Shown here: positions 32,804-43,180 of the stretch, one piece after another
How the letters are laid out: the number at the start of each line of letters is the position of its first letter
How positions within the stretch are numbered: position 1 is the stretch's first letter
Source: Plantago major
Lineage: Eukaryota > Streptophyta > Magnoliopsida > Lamiales > Plantaginaceae
Reading direction: 5' to 3'
Assembly: GCA_026545765.1 (NCBI GenBank)
Contig: CM048842.1
Span: forward strand, 27,938,667 to 28,002,666
Length of the DNA: 64,000 nucleotides
The notes under the pieces: generated by a model
Database searches by the model: none
Seen by the model: only the letters and a program-made list of their open reading frames with translations
What the model was told of the DNA's origin: nothing
Made by a program: the position numbers and the translations under genes

Positions 32804-33863
32804 TATTAGAAGGCAAAATATAATTTTCTAGTATTTTTAGAATTTTACTAAATTAAATTCTAAAATAAAATTGCTAGATTATTTTCTAATATATAAATTT
32901 AAATCAAATTATGTCACATGGGCCAACGTGAAAGTAAATCATGTAAATTGGGCTACATGTGGATAAATTGGGCTACATGTAAATAAATTGGGCCATAGGA
33001 GATGGACTAGGGCTCCATGTAGTGAAATTGGGCCGTAAATAGGGCTCCATGTGGTGAAATTGGGCTAGAGTTGAAGAGTTGGGCCATGGACTCCTATATT
33101 CTAGGGGAATATGCTCTTCTTATGCCCTTCCAAAGTGTTATAAATAGAGGACCCCCTTCATTCATTTCTACACACCAAGCAACACATCAAGAGGAGCATA
33201 AGAAGAAGAGGAGCAAGAGAAGAGGAGCAAAGAGAAGAGCAAGCAAGAGAAAGAGCAACAAGCAAGATCAAGAGCAAGAATCACAAGTCTTCTCAAGATC
33301 AACATCAAAGTTCTAGCAAGTATTCAAGAAGTTCATCAACAAATCCAGGAGTAGTCGCCGTTTGATCCACGAAGAAGCCTCTGCGCACTTGGAGAAACGT
33401 TATTGGAAGAATAACTGCCGCCGAAGGAAGATAAAACCTAAAGGCCCAGCCCAAGCCCGATCAACCTTCTTCAAGTTCTTCGCCCAAAAGGTGCGTTAGA
33501 TCCAAGATCAAGCTCAAAAGCCCTTGGAGAAACGTTTCATGCCGGCCAAACTTCCTCTAAAGAAGATCAAAGGCCAAATCCTGCGACGATCTAGAAGCGT
33601 TCTTCGTGGAGTTCATCAAATCCCCAAGAAGTTCATCATTGCTCGCCTCAAGCACTCCCAAGTTCATAATTCGATCCGAGATCAAGCTGAGAAGTCCTCG
33701 CATCAACGTTTGCCCGACATTGAAGTCGTAAATCCTAAAACGAAGAATTTGAAGATCCAAGTTCGCCGCTTTAGAAGACTAGAATCAGAGGATTATAATA
33801 GAGATTGTACCCTCTTTTATCAAGATCAATAAAATTATTATTTGAGCAACTTTACTTGCTACA
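32702..33863 (+). repeat. 3' LTR of the gag-protease element
   Basis: It matches 26348-27440 but is longer, mainly because of a (TA)n expansion at about 32739-32797 and short GGGCTACATG-type insertions near 32947-33065. It ends TTGCTACA, followed by ACGTC. Confidence 0.9.
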
Positions 33864-34199
33864 ACGTCTAAAGTTGATACACAAAGTCTGAAAAAATCGA
33901 CTTGTCGCGACAAGTCCCTGTAACATGCCAAATCACAACTCTCTGTCGATCTTGTCGCGACAAGTCCATAAAATGCCACAACCACGCTCTTTCTTGGAAT
34001 CGAACTTGGGGCCTTCAAATTGGAGTTTTGAGCTTATGTAGCTCGAATACGACACCCGAAACGTGTTGTTTTTCCTCCGGTTTCTACCTAAAACCTGTAC
34101 AACACAACTAAAACACACAAGAAACACTAGAAAATGCAAATAAAGACTAACAAAAGGTGGTTAAAAGACAGAATGAGGCTCTAAATTATCGTCTCATTA
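33864..34199 (-). repeat. start of an Athila-like LTR (minus)
   Basis: On the minus strand the sequence from 34199 reads TAATGAGACGATAATTTAG, which matches the start TGATGAGACGATACTTTAG of the solo LTR at 57839. It continues past 33864 into 26347 on the other side of the inserted element. It carries an 18-bp perfect palindrome at 33899-33916 and a 14-bp core of the same motif at 33951-33964. Confidence 0.7.
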
Positions 34200-35118
34200 A
34201 TCCACACTATAAAACCATCCTAAAGTCACAAAAACAAAAGGGGACATCACACAACAACGAAGAGGCAACACAATGAGGGTTCGAACTTCACTAGAACGCT
34301 AGCCGTCAAGAGTAGAAGAAGAACCCTACTTTGAAGATAAAATTCAACAACAATTGAAGACCTAAAACAAGTTCAAGAGATCGAAGGAAGAGAAACGGAG
34401 AGTCCACATTCGCAATCTTCTAATGATTTAGTTGTTTCAATCATGTTTTCTCAAAGCTCTGTTTATTTACTTTTCAGCATGCTAGACTAATTTACTTATG
34501 TAAGGATTAGCCATTACCTTTGATTATACCGTTTATATGTGATAGAATAGTTTTAGCATCTATGTTGGTTGCATGTTGATGTTCTTTCATGTGTTGTTTA
34601 TTTTAAGATGCATGTTTATTTGTGATTGCCATGTAGTCATGAACGATCTTTGCACTAATCTAGGAGTTTACAACCGTGTCTATAAGTTGTTATCTACCTG
34701 AGGATTGATATCGAGTTAGCCAAAAGTGACATTGAGTTAGACGGTAGTACACGTGGGGTATCTTTACCAACTACATCTTGGTTTATGGTATGTAACATGC
34801 GTACTCTTTAACTGTATCCATCGCTAAGTGTGATTCCTGATATAAACGAGTTTTCAAAGTGAAGGATAATACTTACATGTTTGCATTATTTGATTATAAG
34901 TTAATTATTTCCGTTATATTTGCCTTGTCCTTATTATTTGATAATTGCTTCTTATTTCTTAGTTTAAAAATCCAAACCAGTCATCTGTTTACTTTACCGC
35001 ACTTAGAATAGAGACAACTACTTTAAGAGTAACCAAATCGATCGTTATTTTCGAGAGACCGACCTCTCGAGTCAACTTCCGCTATACTAAATCTAATAGT
35101 ATAATTGGTATATGGTTT
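34200..35118 (+). repeat. tail of a plus-strand Athila-like LTR
   Basis: The end of this stretch has GAGAGACCGACCTCTCGAGTCAACTTCCGC. The same landmark (RGAACGACMTCxxGxGTTAACTTC) occurs near the ends of the LTRs at 3390-3430 and 61610-61635. CTATAAAACC at 34206-34215 could be its TATA box. The LTR appears to continue on the right of the CACTA element at 36334. The upstream half is not identified, and no ORF is supported. Confidence 0.5.
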
Positions 35119-36333
35119 CACTACAAGAATAACCGGATTTAGGGACGGATAAAATCCGTTCCTAACTTAGGGACGACAAGAAGGTTAGAGATTTGACTAG
35201 GGACGGATAGCCTATCCGCCCCTAGTCCGCCTAGTCCGTCTCAAATAGGACGGATAGAATTATCCGTCTCTAAATTTAGACACGGATAATTCTATCCGTC
35301 TCTAATTCGTTGACCAAAAAAAAAAAAAAAAATTTAGGGACGGATAGATTTATCCGTCTCTAAGTTAGAGACGGATAAATTTATCCGTCTCTAATGTGCA
35401 GAAAACCCTAATTTATATCATTCATCTTCCTCCCATTACCATAAATCTTCCACCACCCACCACTCTTCCACCACCACTCATCCACCACGCACCTCCACCG
35501 CACCACCACAACCCTTCCACCCTTCCACCACGCACCACCACCGCACCACCTCCACCCATTCACCACCATCCTCCACCGCACCACGTACCACCACCCTTCC
35601 ACCGCTCCTCCACTGCCTCTAATTCCGCCACTGCCTCCCACCATCCTCCGCCCTTCCACCGCTCCGTCCATCCACAACTACCTCGACACCACACAACTCG
35701 ACTTCCACCACCACACCACTTGCCTTCCACCCTTCCACCACCATACCACTCGCCACCACCAGATCCACCACCACACTACCTTCTCCCACCCACTGCACCA
35801 CCACCACCACCACCCTTCCACCGGTCCTCCACCCACCACGGCACCACACAACCAGATCCACCACCACACTACCTTCTTCCACCCACTACACCACCACCCT
35901 TCCATCGCTCCTCCACCCACCACGACACCACACAACCATATCCAGATCCACCACCATCCTCCACCGCACCACCACCATCCGACCACTTCCGGAATCGGAC
36001 AAGAATTTTTAAAATAATTTGAATTTAAAATTTCAAAAAAAAAATTATTAGAAATTTTAAAATAATCTGAATTTTTTAAAAAAAATATTAGAGACGGATA
36101 AAAATCCGTCTCTAAAATAGCCAGAATTTAAAAAAAAAAACTCTATTAGAGACGGATAATTCCGTCTCTAACTAGAGACGAATATTTTATCCGTCTCTAA
36201 CTCCTTAGAGACGCCAAGTTTGGAGACGGATCTGTTATCCGTCTCTAAATCCGTCTCTAAGGAGTTAGAGACGGATCGGCATTGATTTAGAGACAGATAA
36301 TTCCGTCTCTAAATCCTGTTTTTTTTTGTAGTG
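35119..36333. mobile_element. non-autonomous CACTA transposon 2
   Basis: It starts CACTACAAGAATAACC and ends TTTTTTGTAGTG, with target duplication TTT (35116-35118 and 36334-36336). The subterminal regions carry repeated (A/G)GACGGATA and TATCCGTCTC words in both orientations. The core at 35440-35990 is CCACCA-rich and gives a proline/histidine-rich ORF (35396-36022) that I regard as low complexity. No transposase is present. It is related in layout to the element at 23356-24463 but has a different subterminal word (AGACGGATA instead of GCGACGGATA). Confidence 0.92.
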
Positions 36334-37270
36334 TTTGTAATATAAATATGATAATCATTGGTAGACTTGGTGAAACTTCTTTCAACGACAATAGTTTTCG
36401 AGGTCTGAGATATACTCCCGAGGAGCACTTTCCGAGGAAGACCAATACAGGCTAAGTCCGAGGCACCCCATTTGAAGCTTTTTCTACACTCTCTTTTCGT
36501 TGGTGAGGATCAAAGACGTACCTACACGTTTTTACCCTCATCACGCATGTTCCTACTATTGTCCTATATTTTTATTTTAGTTTCTTTTCACATTTATGTT
36601 CCTAATTATTTATCACTCCGGAAGTTAAATCAAAGAAGAATTTTAAAAAATGGAATGATTTGTTAGTGATTTAATTTGTGCACACATGTCAAACATCTAA
36701 TGAATGCCATAAAAGATCTCATACCAAAATGCCATAGAGGATCGCGAGTGGTTAAGTCACCTCTTTGCATTCATTTATTTTTTTCTTCCCAAGTAAAAAA
36801 AGCAACATGTTCCATTCCGCCTTGCGAATGAATGCTGACAAACGCGTTATTGTGAAAGTACTGTTGTTTCTCTAACAATTTGAAACATAAATTTTATTAA
36901 AAAAATCATGATTTTATTATAAGGAAAATATGTTTTTACGATAGTAAATTTATTTTTTTAAATAATAAAATTTGACAAAAGTTTTTTTTGTCACCATAAT
37001 GTACTAGTGACAAAAATATTGTCACGGGCTTTGTCACACTTAGTAACAACTATATTGGTCATCACCATAACGATGACAACGACCGTCCTTTGGTCACTTG
37101 TTAACTTGTTAAATTAGTAGTTCGTTTGAGTTTTCTTTAATCGTATCTATTTTGGAGAATGTTATACTTTTAAGTACTTTGTTTATTTCTTTCCGCTTGA
37201 CTTTTGTAAATGTTCTTGCACATAATCTTGGAAGGCGTGATGCTCAGGCTTGAGAGATGTAATGGCCTAT
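36334..37270. other. intergenic DNA, LTR remnant then A/T-rich
   Basis: The first 150 bp may belong to the LTR on the left of the CACTA element. At 36973-37110 there are several GTGACAAA/TTTGTCAC words, including the 19-bp near-palindrome at 37007-37025, perhaps a decayed transposon end. No gene is supported; the 64-codon ORF at 36472 lacks any recognisable feature. Confidence 0.5.
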
Positions 37271-37608
37271 GAATTTGATTGATACTTACCATTTGGAGTT
37301 AACAGAATAGCACGGCTATTGCATTGACTATGCACTTAACCTTAATTGTAATTTTCATATAATTATTAAATACGAAAAAAATGCTGAAAATTACCTCATT
37401 CATTTGAGGCCAAAGTGATGTACTTGAATTGATGAATAGAAACTGGGTTTTTAATAATATATAGATTACTTTATTTTTTAGAATCAAGATATGAATATAT
37501 CATATTGCAAGAGTAAAATATATTAGGATTCTACTTACATGGTTATAACAAAAATCAATTAGCCGTGATATTCTCTTTAACTCCAAATGGTAAGTATCAA
37601 TCAAATTC
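37271..37608. mobile_element. foldback element or MITE with 50-bp inverted arms
   Basis: The left arm 37271-37320 and right arm 37559-37608 are inverted copies (GAATTTGATTGATACTTACC at the outside, a few mismatches inside), separated by about 238 bp of A/T-rich DNA. No coding capacity and no clear target duplication were seen. Confidence 0.8.
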
Positions 37609-38062
37609 ATTACTAATTAATTTGACTCTATTATTTTTGTTTACATTCCCATACTGATTTATCACAACATATTACTAATTAATTACTGAAGATTTTGCCT
37701 TCTTTTAGTTCTATAGAGAGATTTTTCACTTTTGCTGTAATTTGGCCTATTGGCTCTCCGTTAATTCAAGATCCTGCTTATAAAGTCATATTTGGGATCT
37801 TTTCATCAATATATCATTCAGTTGTTATAGGAGTGGCAATGATGTGCACATAATTTTCAGAAAATTTTGTGTTACACATTTCTATCAACTGAATATGCAT
37901 CGAAACTAAATCAATTCAAATATTTCGAAATTGAGTTTTCCATTTGTCAAAGATTTTTGATTGTTTATATATTCCACATTCTTCAGTCGAAAGATCACAA
38001 ACTAACTAACCAGTCTGACCTAATATAATCCCCACTGCCATCGAAAGTTCAAGTTCAAAAGA
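37609..38062. other. A/T-rich upstream region of the RPA1-like gene
   Basis: No ORF or clear element was seen. It presumably holds the 5' flank of the gene at 38063, but no core promoter motif is convincing. Confidence 0.4.
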
Positions 38063-40407
38063 ATGAGTTCAATCGCAGTCAAGGAAATTGTTGCTGAAAC
38101 TGAAAATAGGACTATCTTGGTTAAGGTTCTCCGGTTGTGGACTCCAACAGACGCCAGGAAGCATCCCGTGTCAATGGAGCTCATACTAATGGATTCTGAG
38201 GTTCCGTTTAATTCTTTATCATCCTATCAAAGTAATTTTTGTCTTAACTTTCATAATAGTTGCTAATTGATCAAGTTTATCAAATAACAGGGTTCACAAA
38301 TACCGGCTTATATCAAGAGGGCATTGATAACCAACTTCAAGAAGTCCCTTAGGGAAGGTGAAACTGTTAAGATCTCCGACTTTGAGGTTGTGAAGAATGT
38401 GCCTCACAAGTACCAAAAAGCAAGAGTTCGCCATGAATTCAAGCTACACTTTACCTATGTCACAAAGGTCCAAGGATGCAAGGCAGAACTATGTATCATG
38501 TCAAATGGACTGAATTTAATGTCATTTGATGATATACCCAAAGCAAGTGAAGCCTTTTACCTTGGTACGTGATATTTTTATGATGTTTAAATATCTATTT
38601 GCATTCGTACATACAATTCTATTTGGGTATATAGATTTCAAACATTGTTTTCATTCCAGACGTAATCGGAGAGATTGTCAAAAGGGGCGAAATATCATAT
38701 GTTGAAAAGGCACGTGCTAGGATTATTGATATTGAAGTCCGTGATGAAAGGTTCACAAACACTTATTCATTATAACAAGAAAACGATTATGTTACTGGCT
38801 TTTAGTAGTTTAAAACAGATTATAATTAATTAATTTATTTTTTTCAAAGGAACACTACCTTGAAGGTTGTTCTTTGGGAGTCCTATGCTGACAGGCTTCT
38901 TGAGTTGATTCCAGACGCAATAGATATTCCAGTTGGAATGAATATTATGCTCCAATTCGCTCACAACTCTATTTACAGTAGTAAGATTTACTTAGATGTT
39001 GTAATACATAATGATTTTTAGTTATATTTAGTGATCCAATTTGCATTATCAATTATTTTTAATTTTTACAGATGAAATACGCGTTGGAACCACGTCTCAT
39101 GCAACTAAGATGCTCATTAATGGAGATACTCCTGAATTCCAAGATTTCAACATGAAGTAACATTTATGATTATTAAAATTATAAATTCTTTTTGATTTGC
39201 AAACATGTAACATGACGTCTTGGAATTTGTAGGAAAAAACAGACTGTTGGAACATCTGTTAGGCATTCAATATCAGTTATATCAACAGGGTCGTCAAAGG
39301 GGATGAAAGATGAAGATTGGTTGAATACCGACAAGCATAGGACCCCTGATCAAATTACTGAATGCAAAGAGGTAAATAAATTGAACAAACATCAATTTTC
39401 TAAAGAACAGATTACCTAAACAATCTATATAGTATTCTGAGTACTAAAACGAATTTGTACTGTGTTTTATTGTTGACAACAGCCGGGTTCATACATAACT
39501 TTAGTGAAATTTAAGAATGTTGATGTTGATTCCCCGTGGTACTATGCTCTTTGTACAAACTGCAAAGGAACTATAGGGAAAGACCTGGGAATAGGTGATA
39601 AGTGTGATAACCAAGGCTGTGGAGAAGTTATCACATCTATTACCCCAAGGTATTTCTAATAACATACTCAATTATTTTTCATATGAGGAAAAAAGCAATG
39701 TGCTAAATCATGCCGTTTTTTTTTTTTGAATTAGGTATCGAGTGAAGGTGTTTGCCAAAGGCGTCCGGAATGAAAAAGTCACTCTGGTTATTTTTGAACA
39801 AATGGTTATGAAGTTAATAGGCAAACCGGCTTCTGTTGCTTATGAAGCGATAATTAGGGTAAGAAATTAGTAGTATTTTTTTTAAATGAGTTACTCATAC
39901 TCAGAACTCTTTTTTGCTTTGCTAATAACTAACATTGTCAGGATGGCGACCCTAAGGCTTTTCCAATGGACTTCATGAACATTGTGGGGAGAGATTATCT
40001 GTGCAAAGTGCGTGTCTCACAGGACATTAACATTCTGTCTAACAAGAAGGATTTCAAAGATCGATTTACTAATCGATGATGAGAATGTCATACGCAAGTT
40101 TTGTAACCTTACAATGAATGTAAGCTCACATCATTTCTTTATTCAAACAAATTTACAAACTTGGAATTAACTAAAGATCTAATTTTATTCACAGGAAGTT
40201 GCTTCCAGTTGCAATGACATTGGAATCAAATACAAGGGAAAGGAAATGATGGATAGTTCTGACACACAAGGATCCAATGAAGTTTCAGAATCAAATTTGA
40301 CACCAGCTAAGAGGATTGCAGTTCATCTGGTGAATGATGATGATGATGATGTGTTCATGAAGAAGCAAGAATCAAGCTCCAAGGTTATCAAGAAGGAGAA
40401 AAATTGA
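38063..40407 (+). pseudogene. RPA1: RPA1-like single-strand DNA-binding protein gene, 10 exons, one frameshift
   Basis: Exons with GT-AG borders: 38063-38200, 38291-38564, 38660-38750, 38850-38980, 39072-39156, 39233-39371, 39483-39649, 39735-39858, 39942-40119, 40195-40407, about 512 residues. The N-terminal OB fold starts LVKVLRLWTPTD and AYIKRALITNFK. A middle OB fold contains LKVVLWESYADRL. The C-terminal domain has a zinc ribbon CTNC-x13-CDNQGC and KVTLVIFEQMVMKLIG. This is the plant RPA 70-kDa subunit family, here of the type carried by Helitrons. Exons 1-8 are in frame, but exon 9 has one net extra base near 40055-40070, so the last 90 residues shift. Confidence 0.85.
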
Positions 40408-40639
40408 GAATTTTTCCAGAAGACAATTTACTATTTTCAGTATTTCATTTTGTTGGACTTCATTTGCTTTTTTTGTTTTTATTGTCATGAATTTTGCATC
40501 GCTTTCCAATTTCATGGATAATCCTTTTTTGATCTATTAAGAACAATTTCTTTATATTTGTGATTTTTTATTATAGACATTTAAACCACATAAATTCGAT
40601 TAGTAGTAAACTAATGGATAGATCTAATCGATTTACAAT

Positions 40640-40878
40640 AGAATGGAGGCAATGCTGGTAAGTCTGCTTCTGGTAAGTCGAATTTGTTCATCGCGAATGG
40701 AGGCAATGCTGGTAAGTCTGATGCAAGAAAAGGCCATCATGTTCGGATTGAGAAGGCAAAAACCAAGAAACATGATGGCCTGATGCATGAAGGAAGTCAT
40801 GAGGATCCTGATTACGTGTTTTCGGATTACATCAACAAGGTGAAGAGGAGGATGTTGAACAGTGTGTCTACTATATAA
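40640..40878 (+). CDS. short lysine-rich ORF, possible captured gene fragment
   Basis: The ATG at 40684 gives 64 residues; the frame is open further upstream with GGNAGKS repeated twice (a 22-bp direct repeat at about 40643 and 40698). The body is basic (GHHVRIEKAKTKKHDG), and the end, DPDYVFSDYINKVKRRM, is amphipathic. That ending resembles the short C-terminal helix motif found in many small unknown plant proteins, so it may be a host gene piece captured by the Helitron. Function is unknown. Confidence 0.4.
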
Positions 40879-41115
40879 GGGGACGTGAAGAGTGTTACTT
40901 TCAAGCGTTGATGGAATTTCTCAGGTTTGAGGATTTCATTGCATGGACTATTGAAGATATTGTATTGGTGCAAGAAATCAAGAATAAAGTTTTAAATATT
41001 AAGTGATGTAATGATATATCGGAACTCTGTGGAGTGAAATCAAGAACTTGAGGCAGGAGTATTGATTAATTAGTATGATTGTATATTTTGAGATGAAAGC
41101 TATAATATGGTAATA

Positions 41116-41356
41116 CTCCTTCAATTTCAGAGAAAGTGTTACATTTTGATTTTAACCGATCAATCGTTTTTCGACTGATTACAATTACTCATAACGATAA
41201 TAAGAATAATTTAATAAAATCATATAAAAAATTTAATTACTAAATTTTCTTTATATAATTTTAATAATTTATTTATTAATATCGCTTAAGAAAGAAATTG
41301 CACAAACACGAAGACAAATGACGGTAATAAGAAACGTAACACTTTTTCTCAAATGC
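41116..41356 (+). mobile_element. Stowaway-like MITE, copy 1
   Basis: It starts CTCCTTCAATTTCAGAGAAA after a TA dinucleotide, and the right end has GTAACACTTTTTCTCAAAT. It is about 240 bp, A/T-rich, non-coding, and homologous to the copies at 49664-49896 and 51597-51842. Confidence 0.8.
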
Positions 41357-43180
41357 GAGATTTTCAACGGATTCCTACGGTCAATTGTTGTGACGAGGTT
41401 TATTGGTTTTTCTAGCTCCAATCATTAAAAGATATTTGGAGAACCAGCCGCAATGATCCGTCACATTTCAAGATGAACTAATTAATTAATTACATAACAA
41501 TAGAAAAACTAATTACAATTGTGTGGATCTAATTGCTGATTTGTGACGACTCATTGCCTGTTCTTCTCCAAGATTTTCATCCAGCTAAGCGAATATTTGT
41601 GTTGTATCTATTTCAATCTGTGAATGATACCCATAATAAATTACAGAGATTATCGAATATCCATTTCAAAATACTGATAATTCAGTAAAAGATTTAGTGA
41701 AAATTGATGAATTTTATGGTAAGTACATCTTCATTTCAATGTACAACAGTTCTCTTACAGTTGTGAAAGATCCACGAATATTTTTTGTATATTCTCTCAT
41801 CAAGGTAATCAATTACCACATCCACTGAAGTCTAACAACTATATAACAGTCGTTTACCACGCCATTTTAACTATTTGCCAAACCCACAAAGTACAGCATA
41901 GAATTTCATATAGAGTTCCCATCAACTGTTTAAGTAAGCAGAAGGTTTCATCATCGCCAAACTAGCACGTGAGTCCGGGTAAGTTAACTATATACGATCT
42001 TCAACAATTTTTTTTCATCAAATTTTCGGCATCAAACATCTTATTAATTGAGAATTCGTTGATGTCTTACAGATCAACTAATTGGCACGTTGTAAGGCTC
42101 AAGGAGAATCAGCTACCGAGGTATTCTGAAAATTACATTAATTCTTGGTTGAGCATTTCAATTACCATTTTATTTTTATCTGTGGGTTCTGTATGTCTTA
42201 TACTTCCAAGAATTATCAGATATTGTAAATGACTCGCAATTAGAATCAGAAACCCGTGGTTATATTATTAGAAAATGGTTTAATTATAAAAACTGGAAAC
42301 TAATAGTGGTTTAAGTTTAACATCAGCATACCATTGTCCAACTTCTTTAAATAAATTATAGAAACAGACGCCTTTTTGGAGCAAAATCATTCTACTAAAA
42401 TTCAACTGCACGTAGTATACAAAATCGGACTTAGTAACACGATTGAATTTATTTACACCAATATTGATCATTATAATTTCAATAAATTATTTAGTAATTA
42501 TCTGGAACATGTATAATTAATCTGATATCCAATTACTCTCACAAAACTAAAGATCTGGTCATGAGTAGGTATGAGTACACATCTGAAAACTTAAATAAGC
42601 TTGAGTCAGTTAATTTAATAAGATATATCAGTAAATAACAATTGATATTTCTTGATTGACACAAGTCAATTGAACAGTAAGTCGACATGATTTCTTCAAC
42701 TCTAATCGAACTTAAACCAGTATAGCTAGCTAATTCTCCAAATATCTAACCAATACTCATTTTGGAAAAATCATTTACTTACCAGTACATAATCGCATTT
42801 ATCTCTCCAAGCGATGTTGCTGAGTTTGCACAGAAATCCTTTCAAATTGGCTGCCATTAGATAGTTTTGCGGTGCTTTGTTGTTATCTCCATTTTGTTGT
42901 CTAAGTCTGTTTTATCTTTGTTTAAGAATAAGAATGCGGTAGTATTTTGGGGAAACTGACACGTGATCAAAGTAGTAGAAAGGAGTTTTAATAACTAATC
43001 CGTGGCATTCACTAATTCGCTATATTACGGTTCACATGTCTAATTTGTCCATCTAATTTGCGTGTCTCTGCATGAATTATAAGTTTCTTCAGCTTGACTT
43101 ATTTGATAGTACTAAACAATATATAGAGATTGATCATTCTTTTTCCATTTTGTTTGACTAATTTATGTATAGGGCTTACA
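41357..43180. other. gap between Helitron genes, A/T-rich
   Basis: Short ORFs (for example 41969-42232 and minus 42280-42471) have no recognisable motif and look like chance. No repeat or RNA gene was seen. Confidence 0.5.

Larger units (their letters stand above)
26348..33863 (+). mobile_element. gag-protease-only LTR retrotransposon (7.5 kb)
   Basis: LTRs at 26348-27440 and 32702-33863 begin TGTAGAC and end TTGCTAYA. A primer-binding site follows the first and GAGGGCAT precedes the second. Flanks ATGTC (26343-26347) and ACGTC (33864-33868) form a 5-bp target duplication differing by one CpG-type change. Between the LTRs lie only gag (27495-28769) and gag-protease (28781-30664), then 2 kb of non-coding DNA. 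No reverse transcriptase, RNase H or integrase is seen in any frame. The sequence type is that of the Tat group, so it presumably moves with enzymes from a relative. Confidence 0.9.

Noticed and set aside
35396..36022. 208-residue proline/histidine-rich plus ORF resembling an extensin
   Set aside because: It lies within the repeat core of the second CACTA element, lacks SPPPP-type motifs and a signal peptide, and has open frames on both strands.
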